The notes beneath the pieces were generated by a model. It saw only the letters and a program-made list of their open reading frames with translations, was not told where the DNA came from and did no database searches. A program made the translations under genes and the position numbers. From Verrucomicrobiia bacterium (GTDB taxonomy: Bacteria; Verrucomicrobiota; Verrucomicrobiia; Limisphaerales; Pedosphaeraceae), in contig DATAUW010000036.1 of NCBI GenBank assembly GCA_036268055.1, forward strand, positions 82,832 to 146,831: 64,000 nucleotides of DNA, in the 5' to 3' direction. How positions within the stretch are numbered: position 1 is the stretch's first letter; each line of letters starts with the position of its first letter. This document shows positions 49,194 through 58,000 of the stretch, in pieces.

Positions 49194-50183
49194 ATGACCT
49201 CGCGGGTTCGCCATTTGCTTTTGCTGCTGGTGTCGCTCACCGCGACGGGATTCGCCCCGCTGCTCGAAGCCCAGCCGCCCGCTCCGCCTTCACCCACGGC
49301 TTCCGTCACTCTGCCGCCCATGCCGAGCGTGACTTCGCCGGTGGATGTGTTTCGGAAATTGCTAGCGATGACTCCCGAGGAGCGTGAGCTTCAACTGTCG
49401 AAACGTCCGCCGGAAATTCGCAAACGCATTCTCGCCAAGCTCCAGGAATATGCGGCGATGAAGCCTGACGACCGCGATTCGCGGTTGCGCGTCACGGAGC
49501 TTCGCTGGTTTCTGCTCTCGCTCATGAATCAACCGCCGGGCATGCGCACGAACACGCTTGCCGCCGTGCCGGACGCGGAACGCCAGCCCATTATTGATCG
49601 CTTGCAGCAGTGGGACAAATTGCCAGCGGATGAGCAGAAGGATATTTTGAAATACGAAAAGAGCATGGAACAATTCGTGGACCAAAGCCTGACTCATCAC
49701 CTCGCGGCCACCAATATTTTGAATACGCCTTTGCCGCCCATGCCGCCGGGCGCGCTCAAGAGCCTCGATAATTTTTTGCAACTGCCGCCCGAACAGCGCC
49801 AGCAGATGTATGGGAGCTTCCAGCGTTTCTTCGAGTTGACCGATGCCGAAAAACAAAAGGCCGTGGGTTTGCTGCCGGACACTCAGCGCGAACAAATGGC
49901 CGCGTTGCTGCGCTCGTTCAAGGATTTGCCCCCGGCGGATCGTGCCGAACGCTTTCACGCGCTGGCAAGGTTGTCGAGCATGAGCGACGCCGATCGCGCC
50001 GAGTTCATGAAGAAAGCCGAACGCTGGCGCGAGTTATCTCCCGCCGAACGCGACGCCTGGCGCAGTCTGGTGCATCGGCTTCCGCCTTCGCCGCCGCTGC
50101 CGCCCGGAATGATTTTTCCCCCCATGCCGCCGCGCTCAGCCATGCAGGCCAGCACCGTGGAAGTCACAAATTCTTCGCCGTGA
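49194..50183 (+). CDS. Exported DUF3106 protein
   Basis: 329 residues, two bases after the anti-sigma stop. Signal peptide: LLLLLVSLTATGFAPLLEAQ. Proline-rich stretches flank helical repeats typical of DUF3106, with motifs such as LAMTPEERELQLSKRPPEIR, FLQLPPEQRQQMYGSFQRFF, FKDLPPADRAERFHALARLS and WRELSPAERDAWRSLV. Function is unknown; the context suggests an envelope sensor or effector in the sigma/anti-sigma operon. Confidence 0.88.
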   Translation: MTSRVRHLLLLLVSLTATGFAPLLEAQPPAPPSPTASVTLPPMPSVTSPVDVFRKLLAMTPEERELQLSKRPPEIRKRILAKLQEYAAMKPDDRDSRLRVTELRWFLLSLMNQPPGMRTNTLAAVPDAERQPIIDRLQQWDKLPADEQKDILKYEKSMEQFVDQSLTHHLAATNILNTPLPPMPPGALKSLDNFLQLPPEQRQQMYGSFQRFFELTDAEKQKAVGLLPDTQREQMAALLRSFKDLPPADRAERFHALARLSSMSDADRAEFMKKAERWRELSPAERDAWRSLVHRLPPSPPLPPGMIFPPMPPRSAMQASTVEVTNSSP

Positions 50184-50237
50184 AGAATTCGCCGAATCGC
50201 CCTTGTCACCCTGCGGGACCGTCATTAAGTTGAGCCC

Positions 50238-51017
50238 GTGCATAGCATTGCATTTACAGTCGGCCCGCTGACCGTTCACTGGTACGGCATTCTCGTGGCC
50301 ATCGGTTTTTTGACGGGCCTTTGGACGGCGGCGCGGCGCGCGCGCTTCGTCGGAATTTCTCCCGAAGTGATTTATGATTTCGGCCCGTGGCTCATCGTCG
50401 GCGGCATCCTTGGCGGGCGAATTCTTTACGTCATCTCCTATTGGCACGAACAATTCGCCGAACATCCCTTCCCGGAAATTTTCATGATTCAGCATGGCGG
50501 ACTGGTTTTTTACGGCGGATTGATCGGGGCTATAGCGCTCGGAATGTTTTATCTTTACCGCAAAAAACTTCCGGTGTGGACGATCGCGGACATCATGGCG
50601 CCGAGCATTGCGCTGGGCTCCGCGTTCGGGCGCATCGGCTGTTTGATGAATGGCTGCTGCTACGGACGTGCTTGCAGCCTGCCGTGGGCGATCCGTTTTC
50701 CCGCCGACCACGAGACTCACGGTCTGCCGGTGCATCCCACGGAGATTTATGATTCCGCGCTGAACTTTCTATTTTTCTTTTTTCTCACGTGGCTGTTTTA
50801 TCGCCGGAAATTCGACGGGCAAATCTTTGCGATTTATCTCGTCGGTTACGCGATCCTCCGTTCGTTCGTGGAATATTTTCGCGGCGATTACCCGGTTCAT
50901 TATCTCTGGGGCGTGGCGACTCCCGCGCAAGTCATCAGCCTGGGCATCGTGACTGGCGGCTTGCTGCTTTTATATTTCCTGCCGCGCGTGATGATCAAAC
51001 CCGGACAACCGGCGTGA
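50238..51017 (+). CDS. lgt: Prolipoprotein diacylglyceryl transferase
   Basis: 259 residues from GTG 50238. Lgt moves diacylglycerol from phosphatidylglycerol to the lipobox Cys of prelipoproteins in the inner membrane. It has seven membrane segments. Signatures are HWYGILVAIGF near the N-terminus, QHGGLVFYGGLIG with the essential His, the Lgt box GRIGCLMNGCCYGRACSLPW, and HPTEIYDSALNF. It serves the several lipoproteins encoded in this window. Confidence 0.96.
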   Translation: MHSIAFTVGPLTVHWYGILVAIGFLTGLWTAARRARFVGISPEVIYDFGPWLIVGGILGGRILYVISYWHEQFAEHPFPEIFMIQHGGLVFYGGLIGAIALGMFYLYRKKLPVWTIADIMAPSIALGSAFGRIGCLMNGCCYGRACSLPWAIRFPADHETHGLPVHPTEIYDSALNFLFFFFLTWLFYRRKFDGQIFAIYLVGYAILRSFVEYFRGDYPVHYLWGVATPAQVISLGIVTGGLLLLYFLPRVMIKPGQPA

Positions 51018-51048
51018 ACCGCGTGGCGGCGCAACACGCAATCTGCGC

Positions 51049-51981
51049 ATGAGCACACGTCCGCTTTGGCTGGCCGGCGCGACGGCCACGGGTAAATCTG
51101 CGGTCGCTATTCTCCTCGCCGAACATCTCCACGGCGAAATCATTTCAGTGGATTCCATGCAGGTGTATCGCGGGCTGGACATCGGGACCGCCAAGCCGAA
51201 TGCCGCCGACCAACGCCGCGTGCGGCATCATTTGATTGATGTCGCAGAACTCACTCAGCCGTTTGATGCCGCGCAATTTGTTCGATCAGCCAACGAAGCC
51301 GTGAAAGAAATTCAGGCGCGCGGGCGTCGTCCGATTTTTTGCGGCGGCACGGGACTTTATTTCAAAGCCTTCCTCGATGGCCTCGGCGAAGCGCCGCCCG
51401 CGGATGCCGCGCTGCGCGCAAAACTGGAAGCCACGCCACTGGTTGAGTTGCTCGATGAGTTATCGCAGAAAGACCCGGCGACGTTTGAAAAAATTGACCG
51501 GCAAAATCCGCGCCGCGTGATTCGCGCCGTGGAGGTCATCCGGCTCACCGGCAAACCGTTTTCCGCGCAACGCTCCGAATGGCCAAAGCAAAATAAAACT
51601 GGCGAAGCGCCGCCGATGATCTGGGGTTTGGCGCGCCAGCCGGCGGACTTGCACGCGCGCATCAACGAACGAGTGGATGGGATGTTCGAGCACGGACTCG
51701 TCGCCGAAGTGAAAAAATTATTGGAGCAAGGCCTGGAACAAAACCGCGCCGCGATGCAGGCGATTGGTTATCGTCAAGTGGTAGAGCATTTGCGCGGCGA
51801 ACATTCCCTGGCGCAAACCATCGAACTGGTGAAAATCCGCACGCGACAGTTTGCCAAGCGCCAGTTGACGTGGTTTCGGCGGCAGTTGCCGATGAATTGG
51901 ATTGAGTGCGAAGCGCGGGAAACGGCGGAGGCAGTCGCGAGTAGAATGATTGCACTGAAAGATTTTCCGCACGGCCAGTAG
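51049..51981 (+). CDS. miaA: tRNA dimethylallyltransferase
   Basis: 310 residues. MiaA adds the dimethylallyl group to adenosine 37 of tRNAs reading codons that start with U. Motifs: P-loop LAGATATGKSAVAILLAEHL, SVDSMQVYRGLDIGTAKP, FCGGTGLYFKAFLDGL, AMQAIGYRQVVEHLRG, and KIRTRQFAKRQLTWFRRQ for tRNA contact. It follows lgt by 31 bases and may share its transcript. Length is normal. Confidence 0.97.
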   Translation: MSTRPLWLAGATATGKSAVAILLAEHLHGEIISVDSMQVYRGLDIGTAKPNAADQRRVRHHLIDVAELTQPFDAAQFVRSANEAVKEIQARGRRPIFCGGTGLYFKAFLDGLGEAPPADAALRAKLEATPLVELLDELSQKDPATFEKIDRQNPRRVIRAVEVIRLTGKPFSAQRSEWPKQNKTGEAPPMIWGLARQPADLHARINERVDGMFEHGLVAEVKKLLEQGLEQNRAAMQAIGYRQVVEHLRGEHSLAQTIELVKIRTRQFAKRQLTWFRRQLPMNWIECEARETAEAVASRMIALKDFPHGQ

Positions 51982-52024
51982 AAAATGTTCGTTGCGAATA
52001 TTTTCTCATTGGCTATACAAGGGG

Positions 52025-52429
52025 ATGGCGCTTTCCCACCCAAAAATTGTTGCTTTATTCTTTTCAGGCCTACTCTGTGGAGTTGCTTCCGGATGCGGCG
52101 GGCTTCAAAAATTCCAAATGGCAATAGATTCTGATCCGCAAGGAGCCAGAATCGAAATCAATAACGAATATATCGGTAAGACCCCAACATCTTATACCAT
52201 CGCTGGAAATGGCGACCGTTCCTTTAATGGAAGCTGGGTGCAAGGCTCGATGATCGAATTAGTTGCCACGCCTTCAGCACAAGAAACCAACCTCTTCGTA
52301 CAAAGAAAACTTTTTAGGCCAAGCGCCTTTTTTCAACAAGGCGACCATATTCCCGAAAAGGTATTTTTTGATATGCATTTGAAGACCGATCAAATCAACC
52401 TTAGCCAACCCGCACAGATCACTCATTGA
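52025..52429 (+). CDS. Small PEGA-domain-like lipoprotein
   Basis: 134 residues from ATG 52025; a TTG at 51992 is in frame. The signal and lipobox are IVALFFSGLLCGVASGCGGL. DSDPQGARIEINNEYIGKTP is a PEGA-type strand motif, found in surface proteins. The ribosome site is unclear. The next gene begins at its stop. The AT content is above that of lgt and miaA. Confidence 0.75.
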   Translation: MALSHPKIVALFFSGLLCGVASGCGGLQKFQMAIDSDPQGARIEINNEYIGKTPTSYTIAGNGDRSFNGSWVQGSMIELVATPSAQETNLFVQRKLFRPSAFFQQGDHIPEKVFFDMHLKTDQINLSQPAQITH

Positions 52430-52434
52430 AGAAA

Positions 52435-52758
52435 ATGAAAAAGTATTTATTGGCCTTCCTTTTTACAGCGATTATTTGCCTCGGCTTCATTCAAGAAGAC
52501 GACGCTGCCGATGTAGCTCCCCGGCAAAATTCAGAGTATGCCACCATAAGATGGTCCGGGCGTGATAACAGCTATATAATCAGGCCAAGCGGCCAGGTTG
52601 AATTTATTGGCCCGCAACTCGCAAAATTAAAGAAGCCTGACCGTGTGGACGATCGCTCTTTCTACATGAATGTCACCATGAACGCGCTAGCTAAGGAAGG
52701 TTATGAGTTTGCCGGGATTTCCAACGACGATATCATAATGAAACGCGCAGTGCATTAG
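52435..52758 (+). CDS. Small exported protein of unknown function
   Basis: 107 residues from ATG 52435; a TTG at 52426 overlaps the upstream stop. The signal peptide is MKKYLLAFLFTAIICLGFIQ. The rest is a small alpha/beta domain (SEYATIRWSGRDNSYIIRPS, MNVTMNALAKEGYEFAGISN). The final part reads like a DUF4177-type fold, but this is a weak resemblance. Probably co-transcribed with the lipoprotein before it. Confidence 0.7.
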   Translation: MKKYLLAFLFTAIICLGFIQEDDAADVAPRQNSEYATIRWSGRDNSYIIRPSGQVEFIGPQLAKLKKPDRVDDRSFYMNVTMNALAKEGYEFAGISNDDIIMKRAVH

Positions 52759-52783
52759 CACCACAAAGTTTTAAAGTGCCGCA

Positions 52784-53767
52784 TCAACCACAGACGCAAT
52801 TCGGAACGATGAGCACGTAGGCATTTTCACTATCGGTGAGCGGCGGCGGTTGAACCATAAATTCGCCGGCGCAAGTGCCCACGCCGCTTGAACAGGAATT
52901 GCTCAGTGGCGCGCCGTTGTAATCCAGCAGGAAGGTTTTTTCGCAATAATTTCCCGCCATCGCGAAATAGCCGACCGCTTTGGCATAGACGTTCGGAATC
53001 CAGGTGGTGTTGCCGACTGGCTCGGGCACGAGCACGGACCACGCGGCCGCGCCCAACTGCGGAATGGAAACCGGGCCGGGGAATTGCGATGGGCCGTAGG
53101 TGTATTGCGGGGGCAGCAGGCGCGTGGGATCGTCGAGCGCGCCATTTTGTGTGCTGACGAGGGTGAACCAATTAACCTGGCTGACATCAATTGTCGCAAG
53201 CAAATCGTCGGTATCACTCTCAAGCATTGTGAGTGTGTATTGATTCGAGAGTTGGACATCCACGGTAACGACGATGCCGAAATTGGGATCGGTCACGGTG
53301 TGGATATAATGATCTTCGCTTACCTGCCACACGGAGCCTTCGACACTGGGCGTCAAGCCGGTGTAAGGGAAAGGCAGATACGGCGCGGTTTCCACGTTCG
53401 CGGAAGTGGGCGTCAAGCCGCCGGTTTCGTTTTCCTCAAGGGCGGTGGTGGCGGTGAGGTGATTGTAAAAATATTCGAGCGCGGCTTTTTGTTGCTGGGC
53501 GGCGGGGGAATTGTCGAGGGTGAGAATTTCCCAGCCATTGCGGGCGACGGATTTTTTGCGCTTGGGGGCGACGGCCTGGATTTTGTAGTCGCGGCGTTCG
53601 ATGGCGTCCCAGGTGAGGGCGATGTTGCGGAAGAAACCGACGCGGAAGGATTCGAGGTAGGCGCTGAGGAGTTGGGGCGTGAGCGAGGGGATGGGATTGA
53701 AGCGGGCGCGGATGCTGAGTTGAATGCGCTCGGGGGTGATGAGGTCGGTGGGTTGGGGGACGTTCAT
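52784..53767 (-). CDS. Mu gp29-like portal fragment fused to an unrelated C-terminal part
   Basis: 327 residues. Residues about 15-115 follow the DUF935/Mu gp29 portal pattern: FNPIPSLTPQLLSAYLESFR, GFFRNIALTWDAIERRDYKI, VAPKRKKSVARNGWEILTLD, then ATTALEENETGG. In full portals (about 500 residues) this point leads into a long conserved core. Here it switches to a strand-rich, Cys-containing segment (YCEKTFLLDYNGAP, CSSGVGTCAGEFMV, VPNCVCG) with no phage likeness. The gene is intact as a frame, so it may have a new role. It is downstream, on the same strand, of the gp28-like terminase at 62-63.5 kb. Confidence 0.7.
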   Translation of the reverse strand: MNVPQPTDLITPERIQLSIRARFNPIPSLTPQLLSAYLESFRVGFFRNIALTWDAIERRDYKIQAVAPKRKKSVARNGWEILTLDNSPAAQQQKAALEYFYNHLTATTALEENETGGLTPTSANVETAPYLPFPYTGLTPSVEGSVWQVSEDHYIHTVTDPNFGIVVTVDVQLSNQYTLTMLESDTDDLLATIDVSQVNWFTLVSTQNGALDDPTRLLPPQYTYGPSQFPGPVSIPQLGAAAWSVLVPEPVGNTTWIPNVYAKAVGYFAMAGNYCEKTFLLDYNGAPLSNSCSSGVGTCAGEFMVQPPPLTDSENAYVLIVPNCVCG

Positions 53768-54470
53768 GGGATGAGTGGTTATTGAAAAATTGAATGCGCC
53801 GGACGGCGGGCGGGGTTGGTCGGGAGGGCGGACTCGGTGGGGACCCGGGTGGGATGGGCACCGTCCGGCGCGGTGGAAAAACGCGGGAGCGAAGGGCTGG
53901 CGGAGGAGGCGCCCGGCGGGGGCGTCTGACTTTCGACTCTCACGTTATGACGTTTTGTCATGCTCCTGTTATCTCAAAAAGGAGTCGCGAATTTGTAACC
54001 TATGGAAGGATTGACACGATTTTTTTATTTTCGATTTTTGAGAGGAGGAATGTGGGTTTGGGGCAATGTTGGCGGGGGATTTTTGATGAATGAAAAAGTG
54101 GGGAAATTTTGAGGGGTGAAGAAATTATTTTTGATAATTGTGGGGAGGGTGGTTTTGCTGCGGAGTGGAGGTGGATTTTAACCGCGGAGACACGGAGGTT
54201 CTTGCGGACGGCTATTAGGAGAAGGATTTTTCTTAGCCACGGATGGAACACGGAGCGAACACGGAAGGGGTGATGAATTTTTTTCTTTGGGTGATGGATA
54301 GGGGCGGGTTCGTTGGGTGGCGGCGGGGTGCCCAGAGATGCTCGCCTGGGCTCGCCTCGCTGCGCTCGATAGAGAGAGGGAGGTTTTGGGGGCGTTATTC
54401 CCCTAACTGAAGTTAGGGGTTAATGAGAAGTTTTGGATTCTGTGGATGATCTGGAAAAAAGGCGAGCGGT
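53768..54470. repeat. Non-coding region with dispersed modules
   Basis: No credible gene is seen. It contains ACCGCGGAGACACGGAGG (54181-54198) and AGCCACGGATGGAACACGGA plus GCGAACACGGA (54235-54262). From 54335 comes the module AGATGCTCGCCTGGGCTCGC, CTCGCTGCGCTCGATAGA, then the hairpin CCCCTAACT-GA-AGTTAGGGG (54400-54419) followed by TTAATGAGAAG. Confidence 0.8.
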
Positions 54471-54993
54471 TCTTTCGTCCTTGCAGGACTTGGTTGAAGG
54501 AGGATTCAACCCAGCCATAAATGGCTGGGCTAAGTTCTGTCGTCCCTGCGGGACTTCGGACGGCTGCGCGGTTGCACCGCGAGGGAGGGTGATGAATGCG
54601 TTTGGTTTTGTTATGCGGCTTGCTGTGGCGCAGGTTTTTGATTAGTCACGGCTCGCGAGTACGCTCGCCCTCCCTTGGTTGAGGGCGCCGGGATGGTGGC
54701 ATGCTGGTGGAGTGCTTGCGATTTCTTTCGTCCCTGCGGGACTTGGGTGGAACGGATGCAAACCCAGCCATAAATGGCTGGGCTAAGTTCTGTCGTCCCT
54801 GCGGGACTTCGGACGGCTGCGCGGTCGCACCGCGTGGGCGGGAGATGAATGCGTTTGGTTTTGTTTTGCGGCTTGCAGGGGTGCAGGTTTTTGATTAGTC
54901 ACGGCTCGCGGGTACGCTCGCCCTCCCTTGGTTGAGGATGCCGGGAGGGTGGCATCGCCGGTGGAGTGATTTCGATTTCTTTCGTCCCTGCGG
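54471..54993. repeat. Two tandem copies of a 253-bp unit plus the start of a third
   Basis: Units begin at 54471, 54724 and 54978 with TCTTTCGTCC(C/T)TGC(G/A)GGA. Each full unit has: GTCC hairpin, hairpin CCCAGCCAT-AA-ATGGCTGGG (54510-54529; 54763-54782), second GTCCCTGCGGGAC, GACGGCTGCGCGG, GAATGCGTTTGGTTTTG, GGCTCGCG(A/G)GTACGCTCGCC and a GGTGGCAT stretch. The third copy stops after about 16 bases, near the end of the protease gene. Short open frames inside are artefacts. Confidence 0.9.
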
Positions 54994-55010
54994 CTTTTGA
55001 GCGGGGGGAA

Positions 55011-58000
55011 TTAATTGGTGGTGACGCGGTAGAAGCGGGCGGTGGTGGAGGGCGAGGGGTCTTGAAGGGTGATGGGGTCGCCGGTGCCGGGGATGGAGGA
55101 GAGCGGGGTCCAGGCGGGGTCGGTGAGGTTGTCTTTGTAGAGGAGGGTGTAGGTGAGGCCGGGCTGGCTGGGGAGGGAAATGTTTATGGCGCCGTTGGTG
55201 GCGGTGATGTTAAGCGGCGGGAGGGTGGCGATGAGTTGGGCGGTGGCGGTGGCGGCTCCGGCGAGGTTGGTTACGGTTAAAGTGTACGGCCCAGATTGGG
55301 CGGGTTGAATATTGGTGAGGGTCAGAGTGTTGGTGGTGGCGTCGCTAATATTCGTGCCGCTGAAGGACCATTGGTAACTGAGGAGGATGCCGCCGGCGGT
55401 GGCTTGGAAAGCGGCGTTGCTGCCGACGAAGACGGTGAGGTTCGTGGGCGAGGTGAGAATGGCGGGCGGCGTGACGACAATGAGGCGGGCGACCGAACTG
55501 GTGATCACATTAACGGTGTTGGTGATGACGACGTAGTAACTGCCGCATTGATTGGTTTGCGCGTTGGTGATGGACAGGGTGGGATCGGTCGCGCCGAAAA
55601 TATTTGTGCCAGCGAAATACCATTGATAACTCAGCGACGTGCCGGCGGCGGTGACTTGGAATATGGCGTTGGAGCCGAGGGGAATGATTTGGTTCGTAGG
55701 TTGGGTAGTGATGCTGGCAGAAACGAGGACAGTGAGATTGATGGGCGCGCTGGTGGCGGCGTTCACGGGGTTGGAGACGATGACGAAATAATTTCCGGCT
55801 TGCGATGGATCAACGGTGAAGAGATTCAGGGTGGCGTTCGTTTGCGCGAACAAGGCGTTCGTGCCGAAATACCATTGGAAGCTGAGGCTCGAGCCGAGAG
55901 CAGTCACTTGGAAAGTGACGTTGGAACCGGCGATGACGGTTTGGTTGGTGGTTTGCGCGATGATGGTGGGCACGACGAGGACGGTGAGATTTATGGGCGC
56001 GCTTTGCGCAACGCCAACTGAATTGGAAACGATGACGGAATAATTTCCCGCCTGACTGGGTTGGGCAGAGAAAATTGTGAGTGAGAAATTTGTTTCGCCG
56101 ACCAAAAGATTTGTGCCGAAGTACCATTGGAAATTGAGCGGGTCGGAGCCGAGAGCGTTCACCTGAAAGGTGACGTTGGAACCGGCGATGACGGTTTGGT
56201 TGGTGGTTTGCGCGATGATGGAGGGCGCAACGAGGACGGTGAGATTTATGGGCGCGCTTATCGCAACGCCAACTGAATTGGAAACGATGACGGAATAATT
56301 TCCGGCTTGAGCGGGTTGGGCGGCAAAGACGGTGAGCGAGAAATTTGTTTCGCCGACGAGGAGATTGGTGCCGAAATACCACTGGAAGTTGAGTGAGCCT
56401 GAACCGCTGGCGCTCACCTGGAAGGTGGCGTCGGAACCGGCGACGACAATTTGGTTGGTGGTTTGCGCGATGATGGCGGGCGCGACGAGGAGGGTGAGGC
56501 TGACGGGCGCGCTGGTGATGCTGGTGATGGAGTTGGAGATGACGACGAAATAATTTCCGGCCTGAGCGGGTTGGGCGTCGAAAATAGTGAGCGAGAAATT
56601 TGTTTCACCGACCAAAAGATTGGTGCCGAAGTACCATTGATAAGACAAGGGCGTGGCGCCGCTGGCGGTGACCTGGAAAGTGGCGTTGTCGCCGACGTTG
56701 ACGATTTGATTTGCCGGGGGCGTGCTGATGCCGGGCGGCGCGAAGACGGTGAGGTTGACGGTGGCGTTGGTGGCGCTGACAAGGTTCGACACGACGAGGG
56801 TGTAAGCGCCGGAGTCGGTGAATTGAACGTCGAAGAGATTGAGCGTGGCGTTGGTTTGTCCAAGGAGCGGGTCATTCGCGAAATACCATTGGTAAGAAAT
56901 CACGGGCGCACCGGTGGCGGTGAATTCGAATTGAACATCTGCTCCGGCGTTGACGGTTTGGTTGGTGGCGAAACCCGTGAGGACGACGGGATCCTGCGCT
57001 ATGCTGGTGGCGGTGGAGGTATTGTTCAGCGAGTTCGTATCGAACGTGGATGACGAAACGGCAGCGGTGTTGATGATGAGACCGGGGTTTTCGGGCGCGA
57101 CGGTGAGCGTGAGAATAGTGGCCGCGCCCGCGGGAAGATCGCCAAGGTTCCAGGAGATGCTCGCGCCATTGGTGATTGAGCCGGGACTTGCGATGACGAA
57201 TGTGCCGGAGGGAATGGTGTCAGACACGATGACGTTGGTGGCGGTGATGGGGCCGGAATTGGTGACGGTGAGATTAAAATTCAAATCGGAACCGACGGCG
57301 ACCGGGACGGGCGAGGCTTGCTGGCTGATGGCCACATCGGCGGTGTCGTTGCAACAGACATACATATTGTCGAGCAGGGAAATCGTATCAATGAACCAGC
57401 CGATGTTGCCGCCGCTGGCGGAAGTATTGACGTCGGTCACGCAACGCCATTTGAGATGAATGGTTTGGCTGGCGACAGCGGCGGGCAGTGTGACGGTGGT
57501 GGTGGTGAAGCCGCCGGAATTGCCGCTCCACGCCCGGCGGTTGGCGATGCCACTGCTGCGCGAACTGCTGATGGTGCGGACGTAGCCGCCGGTGACGAAG
57601 CTGCCGCCCGCGGTGATGATGTCCGTGAAGGCGCCCGAGCCGATTTGAATTTCGAGCACGCCGCCGTCATCGCCGGTAGCGCTGCCGCTGCTCTGCAAAT
57701 TGTACGCATTGCGGAAAGTGAGTTGGGCGTTGGTCGAAACGATGGCGATGGGCGGTGAAATCAAATCGGCTTCGCCGATGCCCGAGGCATCGCCCGCGAA
57801 GGCGGCGTTGGGCAGGGAATCTTTGTTGGTAGTGGACGTGATCCAGCGGGATTGCGCGCCGGAACTGCTCGTGACCCAGCCGCCGGGAAGCGATGGCGCG
57901 GGGAAGGCATCGAAGCTCTCGGAAAAATTGGTGAAGGAGACAAGCTGGCCGAGCGGCAGGGTGAAATTAATATTGCTGAGCGAGCCGGTGGCATCCTGGA

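Noticed and set aside
53775..54898. Short plus-strand frames of 65-99 codons around 54 kb
   Set aside because: They are translations of the 253-bp repeats; two of them repeat the same peptide because the DNA is tandem.
54471..54993. CRISPR array
   Set aside because: Units are 253 bp with no short repeat and variable spacers, and no cas genes are near.
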